Notes under the pieces: model-generated | Told to the model about the DNA's origin: nothing | Seen by the model: only the letters and a program-made list of their open reading frames with translations | Databases searched by the model: none | Assembly (NCBI RefSeq): GCF_036511935.1 | Contig: NZ_AP028878.1 | Location: 3,224,001 to 3,288,000, forward strand | From: Marinobacter nanhaiticus D15-8W | Lineage (GTDB): Bacteria > Pseudomonadota > Gammaproteobacteria > Pseudomonadales > Oleiphilaceae | Reading direction: 5' to 3' | DNA: 64,000 nt | Position numbers and translations under genes: made by a program | In this document: in pieces, positions 1 to 12,005 of the stretch | How the letters are laid out: the number at the start of each line of letters is the position of its first letter | Position numbering within the stretch: the first letter of the stretch is position 1

Positions 1-2825
<2,825 letters not shown>

Positions 2826-2927
2826 GGGACGTCAGTCGAGGCTCGGTTCTTTCAGGATTGACGGAGAATTCTACCAGTCGGCGCAGCACAAATCGCGCCC
2901 TTTAGGCATCATTCTGTAAGCGCCGGA

Positions 2928-3365
2928 TTACTGCATCAATTCCAGCAGGCCTTCCTTGGTCTGGGGGCCAAAGCGGGCTTCAAGCAGTTCGCCTTCGGGG
3001 GTCACCACATACGAGGCCGGTAGACCCACCGGAAGTTTCCAGCCCAGTTCAGGGCCTGGATCTTCAGCCAGCATGCGGAATCGGATATCCATCTTGGCTC
3101 CCACATCGCGCAGGGCCTGCCCGGTGATGCCGTCAAAATTTACGCCCAGAACAGTCGCCTTCTCCGTTTCGTCGAGCGCATTCAGTTCCGGGATTTCCTC
3201 CAGGCAGGGCTTACACCATTCCGCCCAGTAATTGACGACCACCCACTGCCCGCGCAGTTCGTCCCAGTCCAGCGTCTCGCCCTGGGCGTCCTGGAAGGCC
3301 GTGCGCTCGCAGCCGACGAGAATGACGAGGGCAAACAACACCATAGGGAGTTTGAGGTACTTCAA
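2928..3365 (-). CDS. TlpA/ResA-like thioredoxin-fold lipoprotein
   Basis: Predicted membrane-anchored thiol-disulfide oxidoreductase facing the periplasm. I chose the TTG at 3365 because an AGGAGG sits about seven bases upstream in a 64-bp divergent promoter region. The protein is then about 145 residues. An N-terminal hydrophobic stretch ends in the lipobox LVGC (Cys19), and the active site is WCKPC (Cys51/Cys54) after VVVNYWAEW. The later GLPASYVVTPEGEL segment is typical of the TlpA family around the cis-proline. It is divergent from the arsC-wrbA-DUF2069 genes, an arrangement I recall from pseudomonads. The reductive partner and substrate cannot be told from sequence. Confidence 0.85.
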   Translation of the reverse strand: MKYLKLPMVLFALVILVGCERTAFQDAQGETLDWDELRGQWVVVNYWAEWCKPCLEEIPELNALDETEKATVLGVNFDGITGQALRDVGAKMDIRFRMLAEDPGPELGWKLPVGLPASYVVTPEGELLEARFGPQTKEGLLELMQ

Positions 3366-3429
3366 ACGCGGCCCTCCTGATAGACTTGGCAACCCTAGCT
3401 TACGAATCTGGAAGTGTGAACGCAGAACC

Positions 3430-4423
<994 letters not shown>

Positions 4424-4459
4424 GCCGTTTCAAACCGTTCAACTAGTCAAGGATACTGA

Positions 4460-4813
4460 ATGCTCCATTCTCCGCGAGCTCGCTACTCACGGCTACTGTG
4501 CCAAGTGCTTTACGTCGCGCTGATCGTGCTGCTGGTAGTGACGACATTCTGGCCAGCACCCGATCCAGCCCTATCGCTTCCGCTGATTCTCACCATCAAG
4601 TTGCTGCCCCTGCTGACCTTTGTGCCGGTCGTTATCAGCGGGAACAACCGCGGCATGATCTGGCTCAGCTTCGTACTGATTTTCTACTTCACCCAGTTCG
4701 TCGTGAGCGCCTGGCTGACCGAAGGCGGACTAGGTGCAACAGCCAATGCCGTGATCGCCCTTCTGCTCTTCGTTTCTGCTATGGTGCATTTGAAAACCAA
4801 TCGGCCTGAGTAG
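4460..4813 (+). CDS. DUF2069 family integral membrane protein
   Basis: Hydrophobic protein of 117 residues with about four predicted membrane spans: near residues 10-27, 35-57, 65-83 and 90-110. The NRGMIWLSFVLIFYFTQFV region is typical of DUF2069, a small inner-membrane family of unknown function. It follows wrbA by 36 bases and precedes the PilB-like gene by 8 bases, so read-through into the ATPase gene is possible. I know of no biochemical role for the family. Confidence 0.85.
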   Translation: MLHSPRARYSRLLCQVLYVALIVLLVVTTFWPAPDPALSLPLILTIKLLPLLTFVPVVISGNNRGMIWLSFVLIFYFTQFVVSAWLTEGGLGATANAVIALLLFVSAMVHLKTNRPE

Positions 4814-4821
4814 TACGCCCT

Positions 4822-6612
4822 ATGTCCAGCATGTCCACCTCCACGCTTGCAGCTCCGCCCCGCGCCACACTGACGCTTCGTGATATCTGCACGGCCCTGG
4901 TGGAAGACGGCGAGATCACCCAGGACGATGCCGAACGGGTGCTGACGGCCAACCTGGGGGCGGAGTCCGCCAAGCGCCATCCGCTCGAGGTGGTGGCCAT
5001 CGCCGAGCTGACCAGCCAGAAGAGCAAGCGGACACTCGACCTGGACCGGCTTGCCGAATGGCTGGCGCGCTGGGCAAACCAGCCGTACTACCACATCGAC
5101 CCGTTGAAGATCGACGCCCCCGGCGTGGCCAAGGTGATGTCCTTCGCCTTCGCACAGCGCCATCACATCCTGGCAGTGGAAATCCATCCCGACGAGGTCT
5201 GGATCGCCAGCGCCGAGCCCTTCAAGGGAGACTGGGAAGCCAACCTGCGTCACGTCCTGAAAAAGGATATCCGGCGCGTGGTCGCCAACCCTGAGGACAT
5301 CCGCCGCTTCACCGTCGAGTTCTACCAACTGGCCAGTTCAGTCAGTAAGGCCAGTGGCGCAACCGCACAGGGTGCCGGCAACATCCACAACTTCGAGCAA
5401 CTGCTGGACCTGGGAGACAACAAGAGTCCGGACGCCAACGACCAGCACGTAGTCAAGATCGTCGATTGGCTGCTGCAGTACGCCTTCGACCAACGTGCCA
5501 GCGATATCCATATCGAGCCACGGCGTAATATTTCCCAGGTCCGATTCCGCATCGACGGCGTGCTGCACAACGTCTACGAGTTCCCCGACCAGGTGGGCGT
5601 CGCGGTCGTCAGCCGCCTGAAAATATTGGGCCGACTGAACGTGGCGGAAAAACGCAAACCCCAGGACGGTCGCATCAAGACGCGTAAGCCAGACAATGCA
5701 GAAGTGGAGCTGCGCCTGGCCACCATGCCGACCGCTTTCGGCGAGAAGATGGTGATGCGGATCTTCGATCCGGAGGTGTTACTCAAGGGATTCGATCGAC
5801 TGGGCTTTAGCCGTGAAGACATCCAGCGCTGGAAATCAATGACCGGCCAGCCCCACGGGATCGTTTTGGTGACCGGCCCGACCGGGTCCGGCAAGACCAC
5901 GACGCTCTATTCCACCCTGAAACAGTTGGCGACCTCCGAGGTGAACATCTGCACCATCGAGGATCCCATCGAGATGGTGGAGCCCTCCTTCAACCAGATG
6001 CAAGTCCAGCATGGCATCGACCTGACCTTTGCCTCCGGCGTGCGCGCCCTGCTGCGTCAGGATCCGGACATAATCATGGTGGGCGAGATCCGTGACCTGG
6101 AAACGGCGGAAATGGCTGTACAGGCGGCGCTGACCGGCCACTTGGTGCTGTCCACGTTGCACACCAATGACGCGCCGAGCGCCATCACCCGCCTGATCGA
6201 GCTGGGCATTCCTTCCTACCTGATCCGCGCTACCGTCCTGGGCGTGATGGCCCAGCGACTGGTACGGACACTCTGCCCGGACTGCAAGGTCAAGGCCGAA
6301 GTCGACGCCAACGCCTGGGCCAACCTCACCCGCCCGTGGAAAGCGCCCAAGCCGGCTGAAGTCTACGCGCCGGGCGGCTGCCTGGAATGCCGTAATACGG
6401 GCTATCGCGGTCGTGCCGGGGTCTACGAGATTCTGCAACTCTCGCCGAGATTACGCAGTACCGTCGACGAGTCTTGCGACCTAGAGCAACTACGTCTCGA
6501 AGCCTACAAGGATGGCATGAAGTCCCTGCGGCTGAGCGGCGCGCAGAAGGTTGCCGCCGGCGAAACCACGATCGAGGAAATCTTGCGGGTCACACCGGAA
6601 AGCCAGCGTTAG
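4822..6612 (+). CDS. Orphan GspE/PilB-family type II secretion/type IV pilus ATPase
   Basis: Secretion/pilus assembly ATPase of 596 residues. Visible motifs: Walker A GPTGSGKTTT (residues 352-361, Lys358), Asp box TIEDPIE (378-384), Walker B DIIMVGEIRD (416-425, Glu422), His box STLHTND (444-450), and a four-cysteine zinc site CPDC/CLEC (Cys485, 488, 520, 523). The first about 180 residues are a diverged N1E/MshEN-like domain. The nucleotide-binding residues all look intact, so it should be an active hexameric motor. No pilC, pilD, gsp or pilin gene is adjacent, so the machine it serves is not visible here. The neighbours are redox genes before it and a lipoprotein gene convergent after it. 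Confidence 0.92.
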   Translation: MSSMSTSTLAAPPRATLTLRDICTALVEDGEITQDDAERVLTANLGAESAKRHPLEVVAIAELTSQKSKRTLDLDRLAEWLARWANQPYYHIDPLKIDAPGVAKVMSFAFAQRHHILAVEIHPDEVWIASAEPFKGDWEANLRHVLKKDIRRVVANPEDIRRFTVEFYQLASSVSKASGATAQGAGNIHNFEQLLDLGDNKSPDANDQHVVKIVDWLLQYAFDQRASDIHIEPRRNISQVRFRIDGVLHNVYEFPDQVGVAVVSRLKILGRLNVAEKRKPQDGRIKTRKPDNAEVELRLATMPTAFGEKMVMRIFDPEVLLKGFDRLGFSREDIQRWKSMTGQPHGIVLVTGPTGSGKTTTLYSTLKQLATSEVNICTIEDPIEMVEPSFNQMQVQHGIDLTFASGVRALLRQDPDIIMVGEIRDLETAEMAVQAALTGHLVLSTLHTNDAPSAITRLIELGIPSYLIRATVLGVMAQRLVRTLCPDCKVKAEVDANAWANLTRPWKAPKPAEVYAPGGCLECRNTGYRGRAGVYEILQLSPRLRSTVDESCDLEQLRLEAYKDGMKSLRLSGAQKVAAGETTIEEILRVTPESQR

Positions 6613-6639
6613 GCAATCTCAGATAAGCCCTGTTGACTA

Positions 6640-7710
6640 TCAGCTACCCGGACGAAAACCGCACTGCCCCAACAACTCCTGCCAGAGTCGTGTGTGGCGA
6701 GCGACAGCGTCGTCGAGTTGCTGCCATAGACTGCTTTCACCTGTTTGCTGCAGATAACGGCGATAGTAGGGTTCGAACGACTCGGGCATGACGTCTCGCT
6801 GACTTGCAGCCAATCGTTCGAAGCCCGGCACCAGGGCATCCCGCACGCGATCCACGGTCGCCATGTAAGGCTGGACTTCCCCGGCGTAGACCGAAAAGAA
6901 CATGTTCTTGGCGATTTCCGCCTGGTTATTGGTACGCTGTTTCAGGCACAGGGGGCGGCTATCGAGGCGCTGCTGCATGATATCAGCTGCATCGTTCAGC
7001 CGGATGACCAAGTGCAGTGCGCTTTTGATCAGTTGGCCCATGCGAGCCTCGGCCTGCCAGCGTTGCTGGATTCCCCCCAGGAAAGCCAGGTCAACATCGA
7101 GATTACCTTCCCCAAGATCCGTGAGGCGCGTGTTGAGCAGTGCCAGGTCCCGCTCCAGGTCGGATACGGTCGCACCGCTCGTCTCCATAGGCAGGAGCCC
7201 CTCTGTGCGGGTAAACAGCGGCTCGATTTCCTCAATTCCCCACGTCGCATTCCAGATGGCGATGGGCAGGCTCCCAATCTTGGCTTTCCTGGCCTTGGCA
7301 ACAGCCTCATGGAGCTCTTCGTCATCTTCCAGCTCCGGCAGGCAATCCTCCGCCGCCTCTATAAAGCGTAGTTCGTAACGCAGGATATTGACCGGCTGCA
7401 TCACCCGACCCAGACTGGAATTGCGCTCGCCCACGACGAACTGCAGGTCGCAGCCGTATAGAGAGAGGAAGTCGAGCATGCCCAGTTCGAGGTCCGGCAT
7501 TTCCAGTCGTCGGTCGCGGCGGCGGGGGAACAGATCCGCCAGCGGCACTTCCGACAAGGTGACGTCCTGTTCCAGTACTCGGGCCACCCGCTCGACGTAC
7601 TCGTCCATCGTGGACTGGGGTGCGGAAAAAGGATTGCAGCCGGCGATTGAGATCAAAGCCAACAGCGTGAGGGATTTGAAGAAGAGAGATTTAAGCCGGA
7701 AGCAGGTCAT
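6640..7710 (-). CDS. DUF3080 family lipoprotein
   Basis: Predicted outer- or inner-membrane lipoprotein of 356 residues. The signal peptide ends in the lipobox SIAGC (Cys25). The rest is acidic and helical, with CDLQFVVGERNSSLGRV and a long central helical part, which I recognise as DUF3080, a family of unknown function in pseudomonads and related bacteria. It is convergent with the PilB-like gene, with only 27 bases between the two stops. The weak ribosome site before ATG 7710 leaves the start slightly open, but the lipobox spacing supports it. Confidence 0.82.
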   Translation of the reverse strand: MTCFRLKSLFFKSLTLLALISIAGCNPFSAPQSTMDEYVERVARVLEQDVTLSEVPLADLFPRRRDRRLEMPDLELGMLDFLSLYGCDLQFVVGERNSSLGRVMQPVNILRYELRFIEAAEDCLPELEDDEELHEAVAKARKAKIGSLPIAIWNATWGIEEIEPLFTRTEGLLPMETSGATVSDLERDLALLNTRLTDLGEGNLDVDLAFLGGIQQRWQAEARMGQLIKSALHLVIRLNDAADIMQQRLDSRPLCLKQRTNNQAEIAKNMFFSVYAGEVQPYMATVDRVRDALVPGFERLAASQRDVMPESFEPYYRRYLQQTGESSLWQQLDDAVARHTRLWQELLGQCGFRPGS

Positions 7711-7814
7711 GGGAAAAGTTTACGCATAGCCGGCGGGATGAGTGCAATCCGTTGATCAGTGAGGTGGCTATTGCTCGCGTGAACCCTTTAACAAGATTGA
7801 GGAGAGCGGTGCAG

Positions 7815-7922
7815 GAAGGGAATGGCTGCCATCGCTTCCGCTGCCGTGGATGGCCATCCCTGGCCAGCCAGGGCGACCGGGACATCCTTGTCCGTTCTCC
7901 AGCGATGGCAGCCATTCCCTTC
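7815..7922. repeat. 108-bp intergenic element with 22-bp perfect inverted arms
   Basis: Bases 7815-7836 and 7901-7922 are perfect inverted copies (22 bp, core AATGGCTGCCAT). The 64-bp interior contains three further small inverted repeats: GGATGGCCATCC, CCCTGGC/GCCAGGG and GGACA/TGTCC. The whole can fold as a branched cruciform or RNA. It lies between the 3' end of mtnC and the start of the DUF3080 gene, both on the minus strand, and lacks the T-run of a simple terminator. It may be a REP/REPIN-like repeat, an mRNA-stabilising structure or a terminator without a U-tract. Confidence 0.75.
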
Positions 7923-7965
7923 TTTCTGACCTAGTGCCCGACGCTGGGGCCAGCTGTTTTGCTAA

Positions 7966-8661
7966 TCAGTCGATCTCTGACATCAGCTTGTCGACATCGT
8001 TGAAATCTCGGGCCACAGGATATGTCGTGTCGATGGAGACTTCGCCGCGAACCAAAAGGATGGTTTCCATGCCAGCCTCCGCTGCGGCATCCAGCTCTTC
8101 GGCGACATCGGAGAGAAAGAGAACGGTGTCCGGCTCGACACCGAGTTCATCGCGGATATTCTGGTACGCCTGTACTTCCCGCTTGGCGCCCACGTGGGTG
8201 TCAAAATAGCCACTGAAGAAAGGCGTCAGGTCGCCGTAGGTACTGAAGCCGAAGATCAGCTTCTGTGCCTTCACGGAGCCTGAGGAGTAGACATACTGGC
8301 GCAGGCCTCGATCATGCCACTCGCGCAATTTGTCGGCAGCATCCTGGTAGACGTGACCCCGGAAATCGCCGTCCCGATACCCCTTTTCCCAGATCATGCC
8401 TTGCAGCGCCTTGAGGGGCGTGGCCTTGCGATCTTCCCGAATCCAGGTCAAGAGAACATCCACCAAAGCGTCCAGATCGTTGGCGTCTACGCCACTCTCC
8501 TCGGCCACGGCCTTCAGCTGGGCCTGAACCTCCTCGTTATCCGCCGACTGTTCGCGGACAAAGTCGGCCATGTGCTCCGCCGCGTAGGGGAAGAGCACAT
8601 CGTGGACAAAGGAGATCGAGCTGGTGGTGCCCTCGATGTCCGTGAGGATGACTCGGATCAT
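7966..8661 (-). CDS. mtnC: Enolase-phosphatase E1 (methionine salvage)
   Basis: HAD-superfamily bifunctional enzyme of 231 residues that enolises 2,3-diketo-5-methylthiopentyl-1-phosphate and removes its phosphate, giving acireductone. Motif I is TDIEGTTSSISFVHDVLFPY, with Asp8 as the nucleophile and Glu10 in the MtnC-specific position. YVYSSGSVKAQKLIFG is HAD motif II, with the lysine at its end. FLSDVAEELDAA is motif III with the acidic pair. Its start overlaps the mtnD stop by 4 bp, so the two are translationally coupled. Confidence 0.96.
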   Translation of the reverse strand: MIRVILTDIEGTTSSISFVHDVLFPYAAEHMADFVREQSADNEEVQAQLKAVAEESGVDANDLDALVDVLLTWIREDRKATPLKALQGMIWEKGYRDGDFRGHVYQDAADKLREWHDRGLRQYVYSSGSVKAQKLIFGFSTYGDLTPFFSGYFDTHVGAKREVQAYQNIRDELGVEPDTVLFLSDVAEELDAAAEAGMETILLVRGEVSIDTTYPVARDFNDVDKLMSEID

Positions 8662-9218
8662 CCGTTCGCACCCAGCAAACGCTCGTACCGCGGCAGGCGG
8701 CTGGCGATATCCTCACCGGTGAAGCTGGCAACCCAGCCTTCCGGATTGGAGAACAGGCGGATGCAGGTGAACTCCGGCGCCGGTCCCATATCGAACCAGT
8801 GACGAGTTCCGTCCGGGACGCTGATCAGGTCGTTCTTCTGGCACAGCACGGCGTAGACTTTCTCGCCGAAGTGCAGGTAGAACAGCCCTTGTCCGCGCAC
8901 GAAGAACCGTACTTCGTCTTCGCTGTGGGTGTGTTCGTCGAGGAATTTCCTGCGCGCAGCGTCCTTGTTCGGGTTGTCGGCGCTCAGGCTGACCACATCC
9001 GCCGTCTGGAAGCCGCATTCCTCCTTCAGGCGCGAGACTTCCTCGGCGTAGGCCTCCAGAATCTCGTCCTGGCTGGCATTGGCCGGCAGGTCGCGGGTGG
9101 GCCATTGTTCGAAGCGGACGCCCTGCTCCCTCAGCAACCGCTGGATTTCGGCGGGCGTCTCGGTCACAACCTCCGGCTGGTCCGGCTGTTGTTCGCGGTA
9201 AATACGCAGCGTGGTCAT
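8658..9218 (-). CDS. mtnD: Acireductone dioxygenase
   Basis: Cupin-fold metalloenzyme of 186 residues that oxidises acireductone to the keto acid precursor of methionine (Fe form) or to a shunt product (Ni form). The four metal ligands are intact at His96, His98, Glu102 (HTHSEDE) and His140 (GTRHWFD), the same numbering as the characterised Klebsiella enzyme. It overlaps mtnB and mtnC by 4 bp on each side, giving a compact mtnB-mtnD-mtnC order in the direction of transcription. Confidence 0.96.
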   Translation of the reverse strand: MTTLRIYREQQPDQPEVVTETPAEIQRLLREQGVRFEQWPTRDLPANASQDEILEAYAEEVSRLKEECGFQTADVVSLSADNPNKDAARRKFLDEHTHSEDEVRFFVRGQGLFYLHFGEKVYAVLCQKNDLISVPDGTRHWFDMGPAPEFTCIRLFSNPEGWVASFTGEDIASRLPRYERLLGANG

Positions 9219-9841
9219 TTCGTCACCCTCATCATTTCCAGTTCACAGGCGAACAGGAATTCAAATGCTTCTACATGGCGCAAACAGTCTGCCATGGTTT
9301 TTCCCCAGGTATAAAGGCCGTGCCCGCGGATCAGGTAGCCCGGCTGCTCAGGATGGCGGGCGAACCAGTCCCTGGTTTCCTCGGATAAGGCGACAATATC
9401 CTGGGTGTTCTCGAAAATCGGCACCACCAACGAGGATTCATGGGTAGTCATGCCGGGAAACGCTTTCTGGAGTTCGTAATCCTGTAACTCCAGCTTCCCC
9501 TTGCCCGCCAGCGCCCGGCTGAGAACCGTGGCATTCACCGAATGGGTGTGGAGTACTACGCCGGTTTCGGGAAACTGCTCGTACAAGACGGTATGCAGCA
9601 GGGTTTCCGCCGAGGATTTGGTCTCGGACTGCACTGGCCTGCCCTTCAGATCCACCACCATGATATCTCCCGCACCCAACTGCCCCTTGTGGCGGCCAGA
9701 TACGGTAATGGCAATGTGCTCTGCGTCGATTCGCGCGGAATAGTTGCTGCTGGTGGCGGGCGACCAGCCGTTGGCGTAGAGGAAGCGCCCGGCGTCGATC
9801 AGGGACTGGGCGGCAACGGCGTAGCGGGTCACATCGAACAT
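9215..9841 (-). CDS. mtnB: Methylthioribulose-1-phosphate dehydratase
   Basis: Class II aldolase-fold zinc enzyme of 208 residues that dehydrates 5-methylthioribulose-1-phosphate in methionine salvage. The zinc ligands are seen as VVLHTHSVNA (His98, His100) and IRGHGLYTWG (about His174). WSPATSSNYSARI is the phosphate-binding region. It is the promoter-proximal mtn gene. mtnA (isomerase) and mtnP/mtnK are not in this window. The upstream XdhC-like gene ends 63 bases before, so a shared transcript is possible. Confidence 0.95.
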   Translation of the reverse strand: MFDVTRYAVAAQSLIDAGRFLYANGWSPATSSNYSARIDAEHIAITVSGRHKGQLGAGDIMVVDLKGRPVQSETKSSAETLLHTVLYEQFPETGVVLHTHSVNATVLSRALAGKGKLELQDYELQKAFPGMTTHESSLVVPIFENTQDIVALSEETRDWFARHPEQPGYLIRGHGLYTWGKTMADCLRHVEAFEFLFACELEMMRVTK

Positions 9842-9904
9842 GCGGCCTCCGAAGCGGATACGACGGCGGTTCGCATCCGGGATACAGGATTGGGATTGCG
9901 CGTA

Positions 9905-10876
9905 TTATAGAGCGCTGTCATCCGCCAGCAAGCGGTTGCGGGCATCCACCAGGTCTGCAATGACCGATACCGCTATCTCCGCTGGCGTCTTGCTGCGGAT
10001 GGCGATACCGATGGGCGCATGCAGGCGCGCGAGGTGCTCCTCGCTCAGTCCCAGGGATGCCAGGCGTTCCCGGCGGGCTTGGGACGTTTGCTTCGAGCCC
10101 ATGGCGCCGACATAGAAGCAATTTGACTGAAGCGCCGCCAGCAGCGCCATGTCATCGACGCGGGGATCGTGCGCCAAAGCCAATACAGCGCTGTGATTGT
10201 CGGAAAAGCTCTTCATGACAAGATCGTCCGGGAGCGTCGTGAGAAGCGGCGTCTCGTAATCGCTCCAACCCGTCATGAAGGTTTCGCGCGGTTCGCAGAG
10301 TGTGACGTCGAACCCGCAGCGGCGACCGAAAGCCGCCACGTGACCCGCTACTTCTCCAGCGCCAACAAGCAATAATCGACACTCCGGCCCCAGCATATGG
10401 CGGACGGTTTGGTCGGTCACCCGAACCCCGGTGCCATGCCCTCTCGCCTCTTCAACTATCATTTCGCCGGTACAGAGATCCACTTGTCGCACTACCGGGA
10501 CTTTGGCATCGAGCGCGGCTAGCAGACGGCCCAAGACTTCACGATGGGCAGGCCCGGAGAGCGGCTCTACCAGCAAACGGATACGCCCACCGCAGGGCAA
10601 CCGGAAACGCTCACGGTCATCGATGGTAACGCCATAGTCGGTAATGTGCGGGAGTGTGGGCTGTTCGTCACGCGCAGTGCGGCGCAAGAGGTCTTCCTCC
10701 AGACAACCGCCCGAGACTGAACCCGCCCATCGGCCGGATTCGCTGACCGCAAGCATCGAACCCGCTGGTCGGGGAGAAGATCCCCAAGTCTCGACTATGG
10801 TACAGATCCAGACACGCTCGCCGTCACCGAGCCACCGCTCGGCCGCTGCCAGCACCTGGTATTGGGGGTGGGACAT
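9905..10876 (-). CDS. XdhC/CoxI family protein
   Basis: Protein of 323 residues with the XdhC_CoxI N-terminal domain (GSSPRPAGSMLAVSESGRW, then GSVSGGCLEEDL) and a C-terminal Rossmann domain (LLLVGAGEVAGHVAAFGRRCG). YVGAMGSKQTSQARRERL and HAPIGIAIRSKTPAEIAVSVIADLV are XdhC hallmarks. In the family, XdhC proteins bind or insert sulfurated molybdenum cofactor into xanthine dehydrogenase-type enzymes. No molybdoenzyme gene is nearby, so the client is unknown. It lies just upstream of the mtn genes on the same strand. Confidence 0.88.
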   Translation of the reverse strand: MSHPQYQVLAAAERWLGDGERVWICTIVETWGSSPRPAGSMLAVSESGRWAGSVSGGCLEEDLLRRTARDEQPTLPHITDYGVTIDDRERFRLPCGGRIRLLVEPLSGPAHREVLGRLLAALDAKVPVVRQVDLCTGEMIVEEARGHGTGVRVTDQTVRHMLGPECRLLLVGAGEVAGHVAAFGRRCGFDVTLCEPRETFMTGWSDYETPLLTTLPDDLVMKSFSDNHSAVLALAHDPRVDDMALLAALQSNCFYVGAMGSKQTSQARRERLASLGLSEEHLARLHAPIGIAIRSKTPAEIAVSVIADLVDARNRLLADDSAL

Positions 10877-10992
10877 TGGTTCAGTCCGTCATTCGTTGGA
10901 TGGCATTCTTGCCGACTCGATAGCGGTCGGCGTACTGGTACTCAAGCAAGGATAGCGCGTTCAACATTCATGTGAACCGTTTCCCACAGCCA

Positions 10993-11028
10993 TAAAACAA
11001 AACGCCGGGCAAATCCCGGCGCTTCAAA
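10993..11028 (-). terminator. Rho-independent terminator of the small lipoprotein gene
   Basis: Read on the minus strand, the arms CGCCGGG and CCCGGCG flank a short ATTTG loop and are followed by TTTTGTTTTA. It lies about 25 bases after the stop of the 79-residue lipoprotein gene and closes that transcript before the XdhC-like gene. Confidence 0.85.
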
Positions 11029-11051
11029 CGATATCCGTCACTACGGTGACA

Positions 11052-11291
11052 TCACTTGATGACCGGCTCACCTTCGGAATTGTTCCAGATCTTGCGCTCG
11101 CCGGAACCCATCTTGCCGTTGCGATCCCAGAATTCCCGCTCCTTCTCGGACTCCATCTTGCCATTGTCGTCCCAGACTTCCCGGTTTTCGGTCTTCTGTT
11201 CAACCTTTCCGTTGTCTTCCCAGAAAACACGATCCTTACTACACCCCGTCAGGACGAGACCAACCAAGGCAACCAGAAACAGTTTACGCAT
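11052..11291 (-). CDS. Small lipoprotein built of four W-x-x-NGK repeats
   Basis: Protein of 79 residues with a signal peptide and the lipobox LTGC (Cys17). The mature part is four imperfect repeats of about 15 residues, each centred on a tryptophan: RVFWEDNGKVE (from 21), REVWDDNGKME (37), REFWDRNGKMG (52) and the degenerate RKIWNNSEGEP (66). The pattern recalls MORN/YwqK-like W-x-x-NGK repeats, but I do not recognise a named family. The protein is strongly charged and has no obvious catalytic residue. It has its own terminator, so it is probably expressed alone. A dubious reading is unlikely, given the lipobox, the repeats and the terminator. Confidence 0.8.
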   Translation of the reverse strand: MRKLFLVALVGLVLTGCSKDRVFWEDNGKVEQKTENREVWDDNGKMESEKEREFWDRNGKMGSGERKIWNNSEGEPVIK

Positions 11292-11423
11292 GAAAAACTC
11301 CTGATCGATTAATCGCTAATATGATTGCACCACAGAACGCCGGCACGGCCCATTACGTGTCGCTCATGTTTGCAGGCAACAACAATGGGCGCTCTCGAAG
11401 ATCGACACTATCGAATATCTACG

Positions 11424-12005
11424 CTATTTGGAGCCGTGTCGTTCGCGGTTTCGCTGCTTGTCCCTTTCACTCTTGCGCAGCATGACATAAACCGCGCCCG
11501 TACCGCCGTGATGCTTCTGGGCGGAATGGAACGCCATGACGGCATCGAGTTCGGGCAACCACTTGGCCAGGTAGCTCTTTAGCAAGGCAACGCCATCGGC
11601 GTTACGTTCGCCCTTGCCATGGAGGATCAGTACTGATCGCACACCGTAGGTCACACAATCGTTGACGAAACCGAACACCTCCCGGCGGGCTTCTTCCACG
11701 GTCATGCGGTGCAGGTCGAGGCGGGCTTCGATCTGGTATTGACCCAAACGCAATTTGCGATACACCCCATGCTGGATGCCGGGGCGTTGATAGGCCAGGA
11801 CATCGTTGGCCTTCAGGGGTTCCACGTCCGAGGCGGTCAATGGATTCACATCACGGGCGGGTCTGTCGACAGCGGCACGTTGTCGTTCGATATGGCCGGG
11901 CGTCAGGGTTCGAATGGTCTGCACATCAGCCCGGTTGGGCTGTTTGATGCGGCGGACGTCGCCCATCTCCTCAAGGAAGCTGAGACGTTCCTCTTTTCTG
12001 GTCAT
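11424..12005 (-). CDS. Smr domain protein (SmrA-like)
   Basis: Protein of 193 residues with a C-terminal Smr domain, the domain also found at the end of MutS2. LDLHRMTVEEARREV and VLILHGKGERN are the two signature motifs, followed by HGGTGAVYVML. Smr domains are known or suspected nucleases that act on RNA or branched DNA. In E. coli, SmrA and SmrB are the stand-alone members, and SmrB cleaves mRNA at collided ribosomes. The basic tail RKSERDKQRNRERHGSK fits nucleic-acid binding. Which paralogue this is cannot be settled here. Confidence 0.88.
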   Translation of the reverse strand: MTRKEERLSFLEEMGDVRRIKQPNRADVQTIRTLTPGHIERQRAAVDRPARDVNPLTASDVEPLKANDVLAYQRPGIQHGVYRKLRLGQYQIEARLDLHRMTVEEARREVFGFVNDCVTYGVRSVLILHGKGERNADGVALLKSYLAKWLPELDAVMAFHSAQKHHGGTGAVYVMLRKSERDKQRNRERHGSK

